Assembly (NCBI GenBank): GCA_016647705.1
Contig: CM028334.1
Coordinates: 5,270,046-5,334,045, forward strand
Direction of reading: 5' to 3'
DNA length: 64,000 nucleotides
DNA from: Eucommia ulmoides
Lineage: Eukaryota > Streptophyta > Magnoliopsida > Garryales > Eucommiaceae
How positions within the stretch are numbered: the stretch's first letter is position 1; each line of letters starts with the position of its first letter. The position numbers were made by a program, and so were the translations under genes. This document shows positions 23,753-36,431 of the stretch, one piece after another. The notes beneath the pieces are model-generated. The model searched no databases, was not told where the DNA came from, and saw only the letters and a list, made by a program, of their open reading frames with translations.

Positions 23753-25251
23753 TTAGTGACATGGTCTAAATTAATATTTTTGAGAAAATTAACCTAATCG
23801 TACAATGCGAACCCTATGTTCATTAATTTTTCATTCCCTACGTTTTGTTTTGTAAAAAAATATATTTCGACGAGTTTTAGCACCGTTAAGGTTCACTATT
23901 TAAATTTAATTCACATAAACGATTCATTTATTATATTCTTTCTTTTGATATTTTAAGGTAAGAAACCTAATTTAGAAATCATAAAAGTAAATTAGAAATG
24001 TTACCTGCTCCGAAACGATTGTCGTTCTTCTTAAAATTTTCTTACTTTATGCTCTTGCTCCCACCGCCTAAGTGAACAATCCACCGCCTAGGCGAACAAG
24101 CTAAACCACAACTCTGAGTTATACACTAACGGCCCACCGCCTAGGCAAGAAACTTCCGCCTAGGCGAACTTCCTCTGATCCACTTTCTGATGCTCCACTG
24201 CCTAGGCGAAGACCGACCGCCTAGGTGAACATGCCCACTTTCTTCCTAACATGCATACTGACGCTTCTCCGCCTAGGCGAGAATCTCTTTGCCTAGGCGA
24301 GAACCTGTCCTCCTTGCTCTGCTCTGTTTTGCTCTCAGCCGCTACTTTTCTCTCTCCTTCTCTCTCTCTCTCTCTAACTTACCAACTTCAGCCACTCCCT
24401 CTCTTGAACATCCATATACACACACCAACACACCCACAAACACTGCACACCACAATCACACACACACACACCGCGCAGGATCAACACACACACACAGACA
24501 ACTTTACACGCAGACAACTCGGCAACGACGGTGACGATCAGACCACGCACTCCCGCCACCTCTGTTGGGCCAATTCACTGACCACACTTACCATACACAC
24601 ATACACAACAACACACACAACCCACTCACACACATGGCAGCACCAACGGAAACAGAAACACACACGTACACACCATCACAACACACACACAACACTCATG
24701 ATCATCACCACCATCGTCGGAACGTATGCACATACCGCATCACCAAATGAAAATGAAAAACAAGGGAACACAAACAAAGTAAGCACACACACCCACATAC
24801 CCACATGATCGTCGGTCGAACAGAGCACGCACACACAATTATTCCGACACACACACACTGATCACAACACCGAATCACAACAGAAAACAGGGAGCACCCA
24901 CTTACTGGTTACGGATCACCTTCACACCGGAACTTCTCTCTCTTCCTTCGTTATTATTGTCGGTGACAGACCGACAACACACATACAACGGGACCAAAAC
25001 ACACACACACACACATACAAGCATACACACCATCACACCCACGTAGACCCATATCAGCCCACAGACACGACGAACACACGAACCCGCCATCGATGACTCA
25101 CTCTTCCTTCGGCTCTCTCTTCGATTTCTCTCTCTCGATTATTCTCAAATCTTCTATGTATATATATGTGTGTGTGTGTGTGTGTATAAATGTGATCAAA
25201 TGCCGGACAAGTGGCCCCTTTTCCTGCACTCGTTTGTGTCCCCCCTTGCTC

Positions 25252-25321
<70 letters not shown>

Positions 25322-25507
25322 CTATCCTCCCTTTATTTCTAAGTTTATTAATTGATCCAACTTTAATTTTTAATATTTTGAAAATTTACGAATTAACCCC
25401 TTAAATTTATAATTCAATCGTAATTAACACTATCAACCCTGTTATTTCCAAAATTTGTTAAAACATGACTTAAATTGTACGTATGACAAAGGTCGGGGTC
25501 TTACACA
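23753..25507 (-). mobile_element. Minus-strand gypsy LTR fragment, same lineage as the 35 kb element
   Basis: On the minus strand it starts TGTAAGACCCCGACC (25507). It has (AT)n (25254-25316), GT-rich stretches, eight CGCCTAGGCGGTGG-type words (24061-24302) and a segment GTAGGGAATG...ATTAATTTAGACC that matches 36650-36725. Homology stops at 23753, exactly at the end of a hAT terminus. The CA-rich open frames inside are low-complexity and not credible genes. Confidence 0.75.
24061..24302 (-). repeat. Eight copies of a palindromic CGCCTAGGCG word
   Basis: Units begin near 24061, 24081, 24134, 24155, 24194, 24214, 24268 and 24288, mostly CCGCCTAGGCGAA on the plus strand. The core CGCCTAGGCG is a perfect palindrome. 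It is the counterpart of the array at 36225-36431 in the other LTR. Confidence 0.85.
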
Positions 25508-25729
25508 ATTGATATGTTCAACATTATATCCATATTTAATTGAAAAATTGGTTGAACCACTCTGAAAATTCTATTTTTCATGTAAAATGTGATTAAATAT
25601 TGAAATTTGTTTGGAATCCTTCTAATGATTAAATATGTTGTATTCATGTATAAATATTATTATACATCATGTATTTAATGTATAAATTCGTGATTAAGTA
25701 TGTTTACATGTATAAGGGATGTATTTGTC

Positions 25730-27117
25730 AAGACTTGTGTGAGAACACAATAGATTAATTTTATAAGTAGAGTTGGCTATTAATTGCCCAACCTAGACTT
25801 GTCTCTCATTAAATGCTCACCTACCATCTCCTCATTATAATGAAAATGTCTAATTTGTTTAGAAGTGTACAACCATACTCTTTATTATCTTGATCAAATT
25901 TCAAATTGGAGGAGCGATGCTTTTAATGATCCATTCCTACCTTTGAAGAACTTCACCAAGAATTGTTTAAATGCAATAATGACCAACCATACTCTATTAT
26001 AATCTACTTTGAATATCTTATTGTATTTTTCCACTATTATAATGACAAAATGGACAATAGGTCATATGCAATTAATAAGGTATGTCTAGCATTTATGGAA
26101 TTGAAAAAGATTGTTGGCCATTTGACAAATTTGCAGAAATTTGGAAGTGAAGAGGAGCCTGTGTCTTGACACTTGAAGAAATCACATTGCAACGGTCATA
26201 TCCTCTCTACACTTTAATTATGAAATTCTCCCAACACTTCTCTACATATATAAAAGGATGAAAGTTGTTGGAAGCAAATATAACCAAGAAATAAAAATTT
26301 TACACAAGTGATTACAAAGAATTATACTACAAAGTGATATTTTTTAAATATCATCTCTTGGATTTTTATTCTTATTTTTACAGTTCTTGTGTGATCACAC
26401 TCGTACTTAAAGTTTATCTATTATTTCTTCAGTGATATTTGTGAGGAGTATTAAATACTAGTGAATCTAAGTGTTGTAATCTTTAGAGGGAGTGTTTAGA
26501 GTTTCAAGGTTGATTTTTGTAAATTAGATTACAAAACCATTAGAGTGTTATTTTGAGATATTGTACTTTATTGATATATCAAAGTAAAAAGATCCCCAAG
26601 GAATACCACATCAAAGATCAACTTTTAAAGAAGTTGAAAAAGACCAAATGAGGCATCTTCGATTGTGATAGACCGATCTCGCCGGAAAGAAGATTGTGAA
26701 CGGTTTGATCTTCACCAGTAAAAAGATTGTGAAAGATTTTATCTTCACCCATAAGAAGATTGGAAGATTATGAAAGGTTGCTCTTTACCCTTAATAAGAT
26801 TGTAAAAGTTTTAATTTTCACCCATAAGAAGATTAAGAATTAGTGAATTAGAACTTTCCGTCGGGAGCGCGGAGGAATAAAATAGGCAAAAGGATTTTTT
26901 CAAACTACTATAAATCTCTTGTGTCTTGTGATTTTCTTATCTCTATTCCTTACTTTTTACTTTGATTATTTTAATTTGATTGATTATTCTGTTGTACACA
27001 CAATCACAGGAACTAATAAGTTTCAATCGAGATTTTAGTAGACAAATTTTATAGTTGAAACAAAAAGTTTTTAAAGACCCAATTCACCCCCCTCTTAGGT
27101 CAATCTCTAGACCAACA
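25730..27117 (+). mobile_element. Copia solo-LTR-like region
   Basis: Contains a TATA box in ACATATATAAAAGGATG (about 26245) and ends AATTCACCCCCCTCTTAGG then CTAGACCAACA (27117), a typical copia LTR 3' end. No primer site or coding sequence follows. A GATTGTGAAAGGTTT-type tandem repeat lies at 26680-26840. The left end is uncertain. Confidence 0.45.
26660..26845 (+). repeat. Short tandem repeat in the LTR-like region
   Basis: About four imperfect units of 40-50 bases built on AAGAAGATTGTGAAAGGTTT followed by ATCTTCACCCATA. Confidence 0.7.
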
Positions 27118-27755
27118 GAAATCTCACTGCCAAAGCCTAGAGGCTATGGCCAAAAATTTCCTTAGGCGCCGAATTTCTTTTGGGTGCAAGGCCATGTGGT
27201 CTTTCCACCTTCTAAAATCTGTGTAGTTTTAAAAACTCTAAATCTCTTATTTTCTGTATTTGTACTTTGACACTCGAACTTTTAAACTTCAACATTACTA
27301 CCTGTTCCTTTTTCAAAGATTTTTCTAACTTCAATTTTTCATTATTTATGACTCATTAGGATCATATCAAAAATTGGATGGTAAAATTAACTAATTGATT
27401 AATTAATCAATAAAAATTATAACATTTTCAAAAAAAATCTTCAAGAAGAAAACACTCCTAATGCATTTTCACCGATTGTGAGTTATGTCTACTCACATAT
27501 CTAAGTCATGTCTATTTGGAAATAATTTAATCAAGAGAACCTTCTCAGATATGATTTCTATATTATACAATTTCTTGATTTGTATTCCCAAAAAGTCCAA
27601 CAAGATAATGGTTAAGTCAAAAACTCATTGCTCAATCATATGTATTTTGATTGATAATATAATTCCTTATAATATCAATTAGAATCTTATCCCAACCGTC
27701 ACATTGCTCTGTCTAGAGATATGGGTGAATTACATTAAAACATAATCACATAGGA
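27118..27755. other. AT-rich spacer before the copia element, no gene seen
   Basis: No repeats with partners, no RNA gene and only short frames. It supplies the CATGT target duplication at its right end. Confidence 0.5.
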
Positions 27756-27760
27756 CATGT

Positions 27761-28277
27761 TGTTAGGAAATTTTATTTCCTAATCTGATTTTGGGCAATA
27801 TATTATTAAAACAATTATATTTGTTATTTAAATTTAATGAGCTAACAATTAAGTGATCGAATTAATTTGGATAAGTCTATAGACTACTCAAAATAATATG
27901 CGTTAAATGAGTAGATACCGAAAACTGTTAGGGTGATTAGGGGATTATGGAAACCCTAATCACACTATATAAATAGATGATACTAGGGTTATAGTCTCTA
28001 ATATATCAAATCATCTTGACGGCTCACTACTCCCCATCTAGAAGTGAATCGCAAATCTCATTAAAGAACTCCAGAGATTTGGTTGAGGAAGATCACTTAC
28101 CCACTCGACTCGATCCGTATTCTTCTTGTGATTGATTGTCACAGGATTCTGCATCAGAAATTAATTGATCGTAATGGATCCAGGTAAGTAATTTACGTGT
28201 ACATTATAACTCTTGATGATTTGACATGTTGATTAAGGTATTATAGATTTAGATTTATAGGGATTAAAATCCCACCA
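27761..28277 (+). repeat. 5' LTR of the copia element
   Basis: Starts TGTTAGG and ends CCCACCA, two bases before the primer-binding site. A TATA box (CTATATAAATAGATG) lies near 27965. It aligns along its length with 34248-34758. Confidence 0.9.
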
Positions 28278-28544
28278 AGTGGCATCAAAGCCTGCTTCAT
28301 GTCAAATCATTAGGTTTCTTGAAATGTTCAAGTTCTTAGAATTTTAGGGTTTTTGTTTTCTCCATGACAGTTGGCTTATTTGTGAAAATAATGGGAGAAA
28401 ACATTAAGGTTTATTATGTGTTTTACATTATTTATATGATTTCTTTATAAATATTATAGATCTGAGGAAAGAAAAATCATAAATTTTGGATTTTTTGGGG
28501 TCTTTACGCTGCAGAAACGAAGGAAAAGAACCAAATCTAGACAA

Positions 28545-29095
28545 GTTGGTTGACCGACCCTTTTTGGTTGGTCAATCAATCTATTCAAAGACGGTTCGGA
28601 TAGTTTTGGCAAGCATCTGTATTTTAGCCATAATTTTCTCATATGAACTTTGATTTAGGTGATTCAAAATTATATGGAAAGCTCAAAACGAGATCTACAA
28701 ATTTCGTGTTTTCAGTTTTCCCAAAATTGAATTGAATCATAGTAAAAATTGAGATTTAAAATTATCAGGTTCTCTAACTCCGATTGATTCAGGATGCCGA
28801 TTTTGGGGTTTTGATCGATCAGTCGATCGACCTTTTATGGTCGATCAACTAATCTATACAGGATGTTAAGGTTACCCAATTTCGGTCGACCGAACCTTTT
28901 TAGTCGGTCGACCGATTAATTCAGGATTCCAACCTTTTCCTGGGATGACCGATCGGTCAACCGATCCTTCATAGTCGGTCAATCGACGGCTTAAGAACAA
29001 ATTCGATCATTCCAATTTTAAAGACAAGTCAACCAATTGAATGTCCAATGTCGAAAACTTTAACTCGTTGCACGACATTCGATCAACGGACCATA
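28545..29095 (+). repeat. Clustered GGTCGACC-type hairpins in the copia leader
   Basis: Four or five palindromic modules (near 28547, 28817, 28885, 28948 and 29080) pair GGTNGACCGA with TCGGTCGACC around the spacer CCTTTTTAGT or a variant of it. They are followed by a second array at 29210-29560, where the word CAATAGTCGGCCCAAAGGAA and relatives recur with about 70-100 bases spacing, each near AATAAACATT. Confidence 0.7.
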
Positions 29096-29756
29096 AGGAC
29101 GGTCAACTAATATAATCTTATATCTCGAAATAAATTAAAATTAAACAATATATTACCAAATTAATTTATGTTGTGTAGTTTATTTTATTTTAGGATACTG
29201 AGATATAAATGTTTATTATTTTATGCAAGCAATAGTCGGCCCAAAGGAAGACTATTGTTTGACCAAATAATAAACATTGATATTTGTTATTTATGCAAAC
29301 CATAACTGGCCCAAAGAAATGTTGTCGTTTAACTAAGTAATAAACATTGTTTAAAATTAGTACGGTTATTATCTATGCAATCAAGAATCTGCTCAAAGGA
29401 AGATTATTATTTGGTCATATAATAAACATAACTACGAGAATAAATATGTGATAATTATCAAATTTTCATGTGAACAATAAGTTAGTCCAAAGAAAGACTT
29501 ATTGTTTGACAGGACCTATTATCAACATTTGATTCATGCGCTCAAAGTACCAATTATAGTTAATTCCTCTGTCCAAAGACTAGGAATTAATGTTGTACTA
29601 GGTATCTTGAGATGAGTCCCCAAATTTGGATTAATTATTTATGTCTTATTTTATTATTTTATAACATGCTTGTGTATGTGTTTGTTTATTTTGTTCTCTA
29701 TACAGTTTATATTGCTACTGCACCAAATATTTCTGCTCAAATCAATAATATCCCTA

Positions 29757-30480
29757 TGCTAAAAGGGATGAATTTCAAGGTTTGGAAAGAAACTGTGAAA
29801 ATTATTATCGTCTGTATGGATTAGCATCAAGCGCCACGGGAAGAACGACCTACTTCTACTCCAGAAAACTTCAATGAGGTTAAAATAGAAAAGTCGGATC
29901 GGTCCAACCGAATGTGTTTGATGATTATGAAACGCACCATTCCGGAAGCGTTTCGGGGCTCTATTGTTGAGAGCAAGAATTCCAAGATATTCCTAGAGGC
30001 AATTGAGCAATTCTTTGCCAAAAATGAAAAGTCAAAGGTGAGTAACCTTCTGGGTAAACTCATCACGATAAAGTATAAGGGAAAAGGGAACATAAGGAAG
30101 TACATCATGGAGATGTTTAATCTAGCATCAAAACTAAATGCACTAAAGTTAGAGTTGTCTGATGACTTACTCGTGCACTTAGTTTTGATCTCTCTTCTTG
30201 CATACTTTGGGCAATTCAAAGTGAGTTATAATACTCAGAAGGACAAATGGTCCCTCAATGAGCTTATATCTCACTATGTGCAAGAAGAAGAGAGACAGGA
30301 GCGAGATAAGACTGAAAGGCTCACTTGGTCTCGATCTCTCAGAGCAAAAAAAGAAGAGAGATGAGGTTGCTGCGGAAGGATCTTCTCAGCAGAAGAAACA
30401 AAAGAAACAAGATTAGGACTTTACCTGCTACTTCTGCAAGAAAAAGAGATACATGAAGAATGAGTATTCCAAGTACGCCA
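29757..30480 (+). pseudogene. Copia gag, broken
   Basis: Gag-like frames begin near MLKGMNFKVWKETV (29757), a usual copia gag N-terminal motif, and continue in a second frame from 29912 to 30364. A zinc-knuckle-like CYFCKKKRYMKNEYSK follows at about 30429; its histidine and last cysteine are both replaced by tyrosine, so the metal site is lost. Stops and frame changes separate the pieces. Confidence 0.8.
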
Positions 30481-30549
30481 TCTGGCGTACAAAGAAGGGT
30501 ATGATTTTTTCTTTGGTTTTTTCTGAAGTTAATTTTGCTTCTGTACCTA

Positions 30550-33500
30550 TGGATACTTGGTGGATGGATTCTGGTGCTACTGCTCACATAAGTATGACTA
30601 TATAGGGTTGCCTGTGGAGTCGACTGCCTAGTGATGCTAAAAGATTCATCTTTGTGGGCGATGCCAATAAAGTTGCGGTGGAAGCCATAGGGACCTTTAG
30701 ATTATGGTTGAAAACCGAATTTTATTTGGATTTGTATGAGGTATTTATTGCACCGTCTTTTAGACGGAATTTGATTTCTATTTCTAGTTTGGACAAATCA
30801 GGTTTTAATTGTTCTTTCGGAAATAATAAAGTTAGTCTCTATCAAGGTTCAAATTTTATTTGTTTCGGTTCCTTGATTGATAATCTATATATGCTTGACA
30901 TTAGTTCCTATAATGAAATACTGCAAACAAATTCACATGGTATAAAACAAAAATTTAATGAGAATTTTGTCACCTTATGGCACAAGCGCTTAAGTCATAT
31001 CTTTAAACAGAGAATTTAGAGACTTGTGTCGGATGAAATTCTTGAACCCCTAGATTTAACAGACTTTCAAGTCTATATTGAGTGCATCAAGGGAAAACGA
31101 ACAAACGAAAGAAAATTTGGTGCCGAGAGAGTTTACAGATATCTTAGAACTAATATATACGGATATTTGTGGTTCATTCCCTACGGTATCATGGAATGGA
31201 CAACAATATTTTATTACGTTCATAGACGACTACTCTCGTTATGGGTACCTATATTTGATTCACGAGAAGTCTGAATCCTTGGACGCTTTCAAATCTTTCA
31301 AAGCTGAAGAACTTTATCTTAGAAAGAAAATTAAGACTGTCAGAACGGACTGTGGTGGCGAATACTATGGGAGAAATAACGAATCAGGAGAACAACGTCC
31401 AGGACCCTTTGCAATTTTCCTCAATGAGTGTGGAATTGTTCCATAATATACAATGCCAGGCAAACCCAGCATGAACGGTATTGCGGAGCGACGAAATCAG
31501 ACTCTTAAGTATATGGTAAGAAGTATGATTAGTCATTCTCCCTTGCCGAAGTCACTTTTGGGAGAAGCTTTAAAGACTGTTGTATACATTCTTAACAAGG
31601 TACCCAGCAAAGCAGTTGCCAAAACCCCCTATGAGCTTTGGACAGGAAAGAAGCCTAGCATTAGGCATTTACACATTTGGGATTCTCCAGTTGAGGCACA
31701 ACCTTATAGGCCACATGAAAGAAAAATGGACTCAAGAATGGTTAGCTGCTATTTTGTTGGTTATGCTGAGCGCTCTCGAGGCTATAAGTTTTAAAATCTC
31801 ATATCAAGATCCTTCTTTGAAATGGAAAATGCGAGATTCCTTGAGGGTGTTGAGTTTGAGGAGGAAGAAAACATAAAGAATGTTGTCTTTGAAGAAGAAT
31901 TTACTATTAACGGTGATCAGGTTTCTGTACCTATCACTATTCAAGACACAATTTTCTTCGAAGGGGAACATGTTATTGACGGTGATCAGGTCTCTATACC
32001 TATTATTGTTCAAGACACCGTTCCAGTTCTAGATAACGATTTTCAGACTTAGGTTCCTATTCTTGACATTATTCTAGAATAAGACAACAATGAGATTCTT
32101 CCTCAAACACAACCTATGGAACAAACTCAACAACCTCAAGAAGTGTCATTCAGGAGATCCACTGGGGAGAGGAGAAGTGCGATTTCCAATGAATATATTG
32201 TCTTTCTCCAAAAACATAAGGATGGCGTTGGTTTAACAGATGATGACCCAATCAACTTCTGTCAAGCCATGCATAGTTCTAACTCTAAAAAATAGATCGA
32301 TGCCATGAAGGATGAGTTGAAGTCTATGAAAGACAATGACGTTTAGGATCTTGTTGAGTTACCTGAAGGTGCGAAGCCCATTGGTTGTAAATGGATATTT
32401 AAAACTAAGAGGGATTCGAAGGGTAACATCGAGAGATATAAAACTCGTCTAGTTGCCAAAATCTTTACTCAAAATGAAGGTATAGACTACAAAGAGACTT
32501 TCTCTCCAGTATCTTCGAAGACTTTTTCAGAATTATAATGACACTAGTAGCTCATTTTGATCTAGAGCTGCATCAGATGGATGTTAAGACTGTGTTTCTC
32601 AATGGATACATTGACGAGACGATCTATATGGTACAACCAGAAAACTTTATATCGGGAGATTCAAAGTCCACAGTTTACAAATTAAAGAAATCCATCTATG
32701 GTCTCAAATAGGCTTCCTGTCAATGGTATCACAAGTTTTATCAAGTCACCATTTCGTACGGTTTTGAGATAAATGTCATTAATGATTGTGTATATTACAA
32801 GTTCAATGGGAGTAAATATATCTTCCTGATATTATATGTCGATGACATTCTGCTCGCTAGCAGCGATATAAGCTTGTTGCACGAAACCAAGAAATTTCTG
32901 ATGAAGAAATTCAAAATGAAAGATCTTGGTAATGTTTCTTTTGTATTAGGTATCCAGATACTGAGAGATCACTCTCAAGATATCCTTGGGTTATCACAAA
33001 ATGACTATATCGATAAAGTTCTGAGTAGATTCGACATGAAAGATAGTAAACCAGGAGATACGCCCATAGCTAACGGAGACAAGTTTAGTCTCAATCAATG
33101 CCCCAACAATGGCCTTGAAAGAAAAGAGATGCAAAATATTCCTTATGCGTCAGCAATAGGGAGTCTAATGTATGCTCAAGTTTGTACTCGTCCTGACATA
33201 GCATTTATAGTGGGAGCTTTGGGCAGATACTTGAGTAATCCAGGTATGCAATATTGGAAGGCAACCAAACGTGTGATGCATTATTTGAGGAGAACAAAAG
33301 ACTACATGCTCACTTATCGGAGATCAGATAGGTTGGAGATCATTGGGTTCTCTGACTCTAATTTTGTAGGATGCCAAGATAGTAGGCACTCCACATCATG
33401 CTACATCTTTACGTTGGCTGGAAGAGCTATCTCATGGAAGTCTGCTAAACAGACTCTCATAGCCTTTTCGACCATAGCAGCGATGTTTATTACTTGCTAT

Positions 33501-33824
33501 GAGACATCTAATCATGGAATATGGTTACAAAACTTTGCTGCTGGGTTGCGTATGGTAGATGACATTAAAAGGCCATTGAAAATTTATTATGACAATAATT
33601 CAGCGAATCTTTACTCCAAAAACAACAGGAGCTCGACGAAGTTGATATTTATCGACATCAAATTTCTGGTTGTTAAGGAAAGAGTTCAGAATAAACAAAT
33701 TGCTAGAGAACACATAGGGACAGATTCTATGCTAGCGGACCCATTAACCAAGGGTTTGACCTCTAAAGTCTTTCATGAGCACACCATTCATATAGATGTT
33801 ATTTCTGATAATACCTTGGTTTAG
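30550..33824 (+). pseudogene. Copia pol: protease, integrase, reverse transcriptase, RNase H, broken
   Basis: In order: protease motif WWMDSGATAH (about 30558); GAG-pre-integrase LWHKRLSH (about 30978); integrase with TDICG, RTDCGGEYYG and [10 protein letters not shown] (31160-31510); reverse transcriptase with [24 protein letters not shown] and the catalytic LYVDDIL (32380-32860); and an RNase H-like C-terminus in the 316-residue open frame ending at 33824. In-frame stops occur, for example, after FLNECGIVP and at YGLK*. Between integrase and reverse transcriptase a 21-residue unit is repeated twice (INGDQVSVPITIQDT and IDGDQVSIPIIVQDT, 31905-32030). It is not functional as it stands. Confidence 0.9.
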
Positions 33825-34247
33825 TAAGGGTCATTTTCGTTCTATATGTTTTGATTTGAACATTGAATTGTTTAAATTTTCTGCAGAATAAAGTTGATGG
33901 TTTATTTTTGTTTGCAATATTTGTGTTGCATTAAGGACTTTAGATTGATCTCACTAAAAACTAAAGTTGGACCAAGTGGAAATAAGCATATCTAAAATCA
34001 CATTGCATGTAATTTTCATGCTACTCATCCACATTTGATCTATGTCATAAAGTATATTAGTGTGGTGATTATCGTGATTTAATCACTACTGTATTGTGAT
34101 ATAAGTTGCAGTAATTTCATTGTTAGTATATGAGATGGACCAAATTATTTAAGGAGAAATCTAAGGATAAAATAGCATATGGATACGCGCTTACGGAATT
34201 TTGTGATATAATTATTTTAGGGATAATATGTAGCCCAAGTGGGAAAT

Positions 34248-34758
34248 TGTTAGAAAATTTTATTTCCTAATTTGATTTTGAGTAACATATTATTAATACA
34301 ATTATATTTGCTATTTAAATTTAATGGGCTAAAAATTAAGTGATCTAATTAATTTGGGTAAGCCGATAGACTACTTAAAATAATATGGGTTAAATGAGTA
34401 GATACCGAAAATGTTAGGGTGCTTAGGGGATTATGAAAATTTTAATCACACTATATAAATAGATGATACTAGGGTTATAGTTCCCAACATACCAAATTGT
34501 CTTGACGGCTCACTTCTCCCCATGTAGAAGTAAATAACAAATCCCATTGAAGAACTTCGAAGATTTGGTTGAGGAAGATCACATACCCACTCTATCCATG
34601 TTCTTCTCGTGATCGATTGTCACATGATTTCGCATCAGAAGTCAATTGATTGTAATGGATCTAAGTATGTAATTTACGTGTACATTAGAACTCTTGGTGA
34701 TTTGATATGTTGATTAAGGTATTATAGATTTAGATCTATAGAGATTAAAATCCCTATA
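34248..34758 (+). repeat. 3' LTR of the copia element
   Basis: Starts TGTTAGAAAA after the purine-rich CCCAAGTGGGAAAT and ends CCCTATA. It is followed by CATAT, one mismatch from the left duplication CATGT. The divergence from the 5' LTR by substitutions and small gaps suggests an old insertion. Confidence 0.9.
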
Positions 34759-35197
34759 CATATTTCTCTTTACTTAGAAAGATAGATCATACCTTGTATA
34801 TTCATATATTCACATGCATGTCGTACTATACCCCATGAAAAACTTTGAAATCTTATGGTTATAGAACAATACTTAATATTATCAAAGTATAACAATCCAA
34901 ACATTTAACATACAATATCTCAAATCAAAAGATCACAAATATAATCACACATCAGTCATACTATTTTAATATTGAGCAAAATTATATCATGTATGATATC
35001 AAGGATGATCACGTTCGATCCCTTACTATATTAATAAGTCCCATTATGGTTGTTTTAGTGTCTCATACTAATAAGTTGAGACTCATCACTCTCAAAGTGA
35101 AAACAACAAAATAAGATAGCCTAAATTGTTGAAGACCATTTTTCAACAATCTAATATTGACTTTGGTCTCCATTTTTTAATCATATTAAAAAGGCAA
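34759..35197. repeat. Copia downstream flank, copy A
   Basis: About 440 bases after the copia 3' LTR that recur with roughly 90 percent identity (by eye) at 41277-41705. They are cut by the start of the gypsy LTR at 35198. No gene is seen in it. Confidence 0.85.
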
Positions 35198-35644
35198 TGT
35201 AAGACCCTAATTTTAGCAAGTACGTAATTTTAGTTGAATTCTAGAGCATTTAGAAAAATACGGGGTGGAAATGTGTCAATTAACATTTAAATTAAAAGTT
35301 TATGGGTCAATTTGCAAATTTAGAAACATTTATTCCAAATTTTGGGATTCAAATTTGTCATTTGTTTCTAAATTAAAATTTTTAGGGGTGAAAATACGAT
35401 TTAAAGAAAATCTTAAATGTGAATTGGATTAAAAATGAGATTTAAAGAAATGTAGGGGAAAGAGTAATTAGATAAAAGATTATTATATATATGAATTTCA
35501 GGGAAAATCAACCAAATCAAGAAAACGAAGAGGGGAAGAGCGACGTGGCAATCGGAGAAGTGGAAGAAGAACACTAAAATTCATGCAATTAAATGATTCA
35601 TAAAAAAAATCGCGATCCAAAGCTTGAAAAGAAGGAGAAATCAG

Positions 35645-35687
<43 letters not shown>

Positions 35688-36224
35688 AGAGAGAGAAAGA
35701 AGAAGGTTCAGTCGGCAGTGGGTTGTTCTGACATGGATGTGTGCGTATGCTCTGCTCGTTGTCTTTGTATGCGCGTGTGTGCGTTCTGGTTGCTGTTTCT
35801 CGTCGTCGGAGGGTGAGGGAGTGTTCATCGCTGTTTTGATCGACGGTGGGTGTGTTCTTCTGTTTTGAATCGGCGTGCAGGTGAATGTGTGTGGGTCATT
35901 CGTCGGTTCTGTGCGACGGTGTGTGGGTTGCTGATCAGTCAATGACGATCGTCGGTGTGTGTATAAGTGATCGTCGTTGCCCAGCCACTGTCCGTATGTG
36001 TGTGTTCAAACAGGTGTGTATGTGTGTGTTTGTGTGTTCTGTGTGTATTTTGCCCATAAAAAGCATATTGTGTGTGCATAGGATGATCGGAAGGTAGTGT
36101 GGGAGTCGTCGGAGTAGTGTGTGAGTGTGTTTTGATCGCTGAGAGTGGTCGGACGATGAACTGGTGAGGAGAGAGAGGGAAGAGGTTGGTTTAAAACAAA
36201 GCAGGAGCAAACGAAAAAGAAGAC

Positions 36225-36431
36225 TCTCGCCGCAGTGGTAAAATCCGTCACCGCGGCGGTGAGCTTCTGCGTGCAGAACTGCTGTTGCATCGCCGCAGCG
36301 GTGAGACACTGGACTGAAGTAGAAACAGAGCCACTGTAGCGTTCGCCGTGGCGGTGGATACATCGTCGAGGCGGTGACAAGTCAGTAAGCAGACTAAAAG
36401 AAGGAAGGAGCATGTCGCCGCGACGGTGATC
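36225..36431 (+). repeat. Palindromic CGCCnnGGCG array in the 2.8 kb LTR
   Basis: About six units, among them CACCGCGGCGGTGAG, TTCGCCGTGGCGGTGG and GTCGCCGCGACGGTGAT. TTCGCCGTGGCGGTGG differs at only two central bases from TTCGCCTAGGCGGTGG of the LTR at 24 kb. Confidence 0.8.

Larger units (their letters stand above)
27761..34758 (+). mobile_element. Ty1-copia LTR retrotransposon, nearly full length, inactivated
   Basis: Both LTRs are present (517 and 511 bases, TGTTAGG to CCCACCA and CCCTATA). A primer-binding site TGGCATCAAAGCC is at 28280. Gag, protease, integrase, reverse transcriptase and RNase H follow in copia order. The flanking duplication is CATGT (27756) on the left and CATAT (34759) on the right. 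Many stop codons and frame breaks mean it cannot make a functional polyprotein. The leader holds hairpin and tandem repeats (28545-29560). Part of its 3' end plus flank is duplicated at 40836-41705. Confidence 0.92.

Noticed and set aside
24251-24808. 185-codon Thr/His-rich open frame
   Set aside because: It consists of ACACAC repeats inside a gypsy LTR, with no domain and overlapping frames of the same kind on the other strand.
28545-29560. CRISPR-like array
   Set aside because: Plant genome, unequal units and spacers that are themselves repetitive; it is a retrotransposon leader.
32874-33824. 316-codon frame as an independent gene
   Set aside because: It is the C-terminal reverse transcriptase and RNase H part of the copia polyprotein, cut off from its upstream domains by stops.
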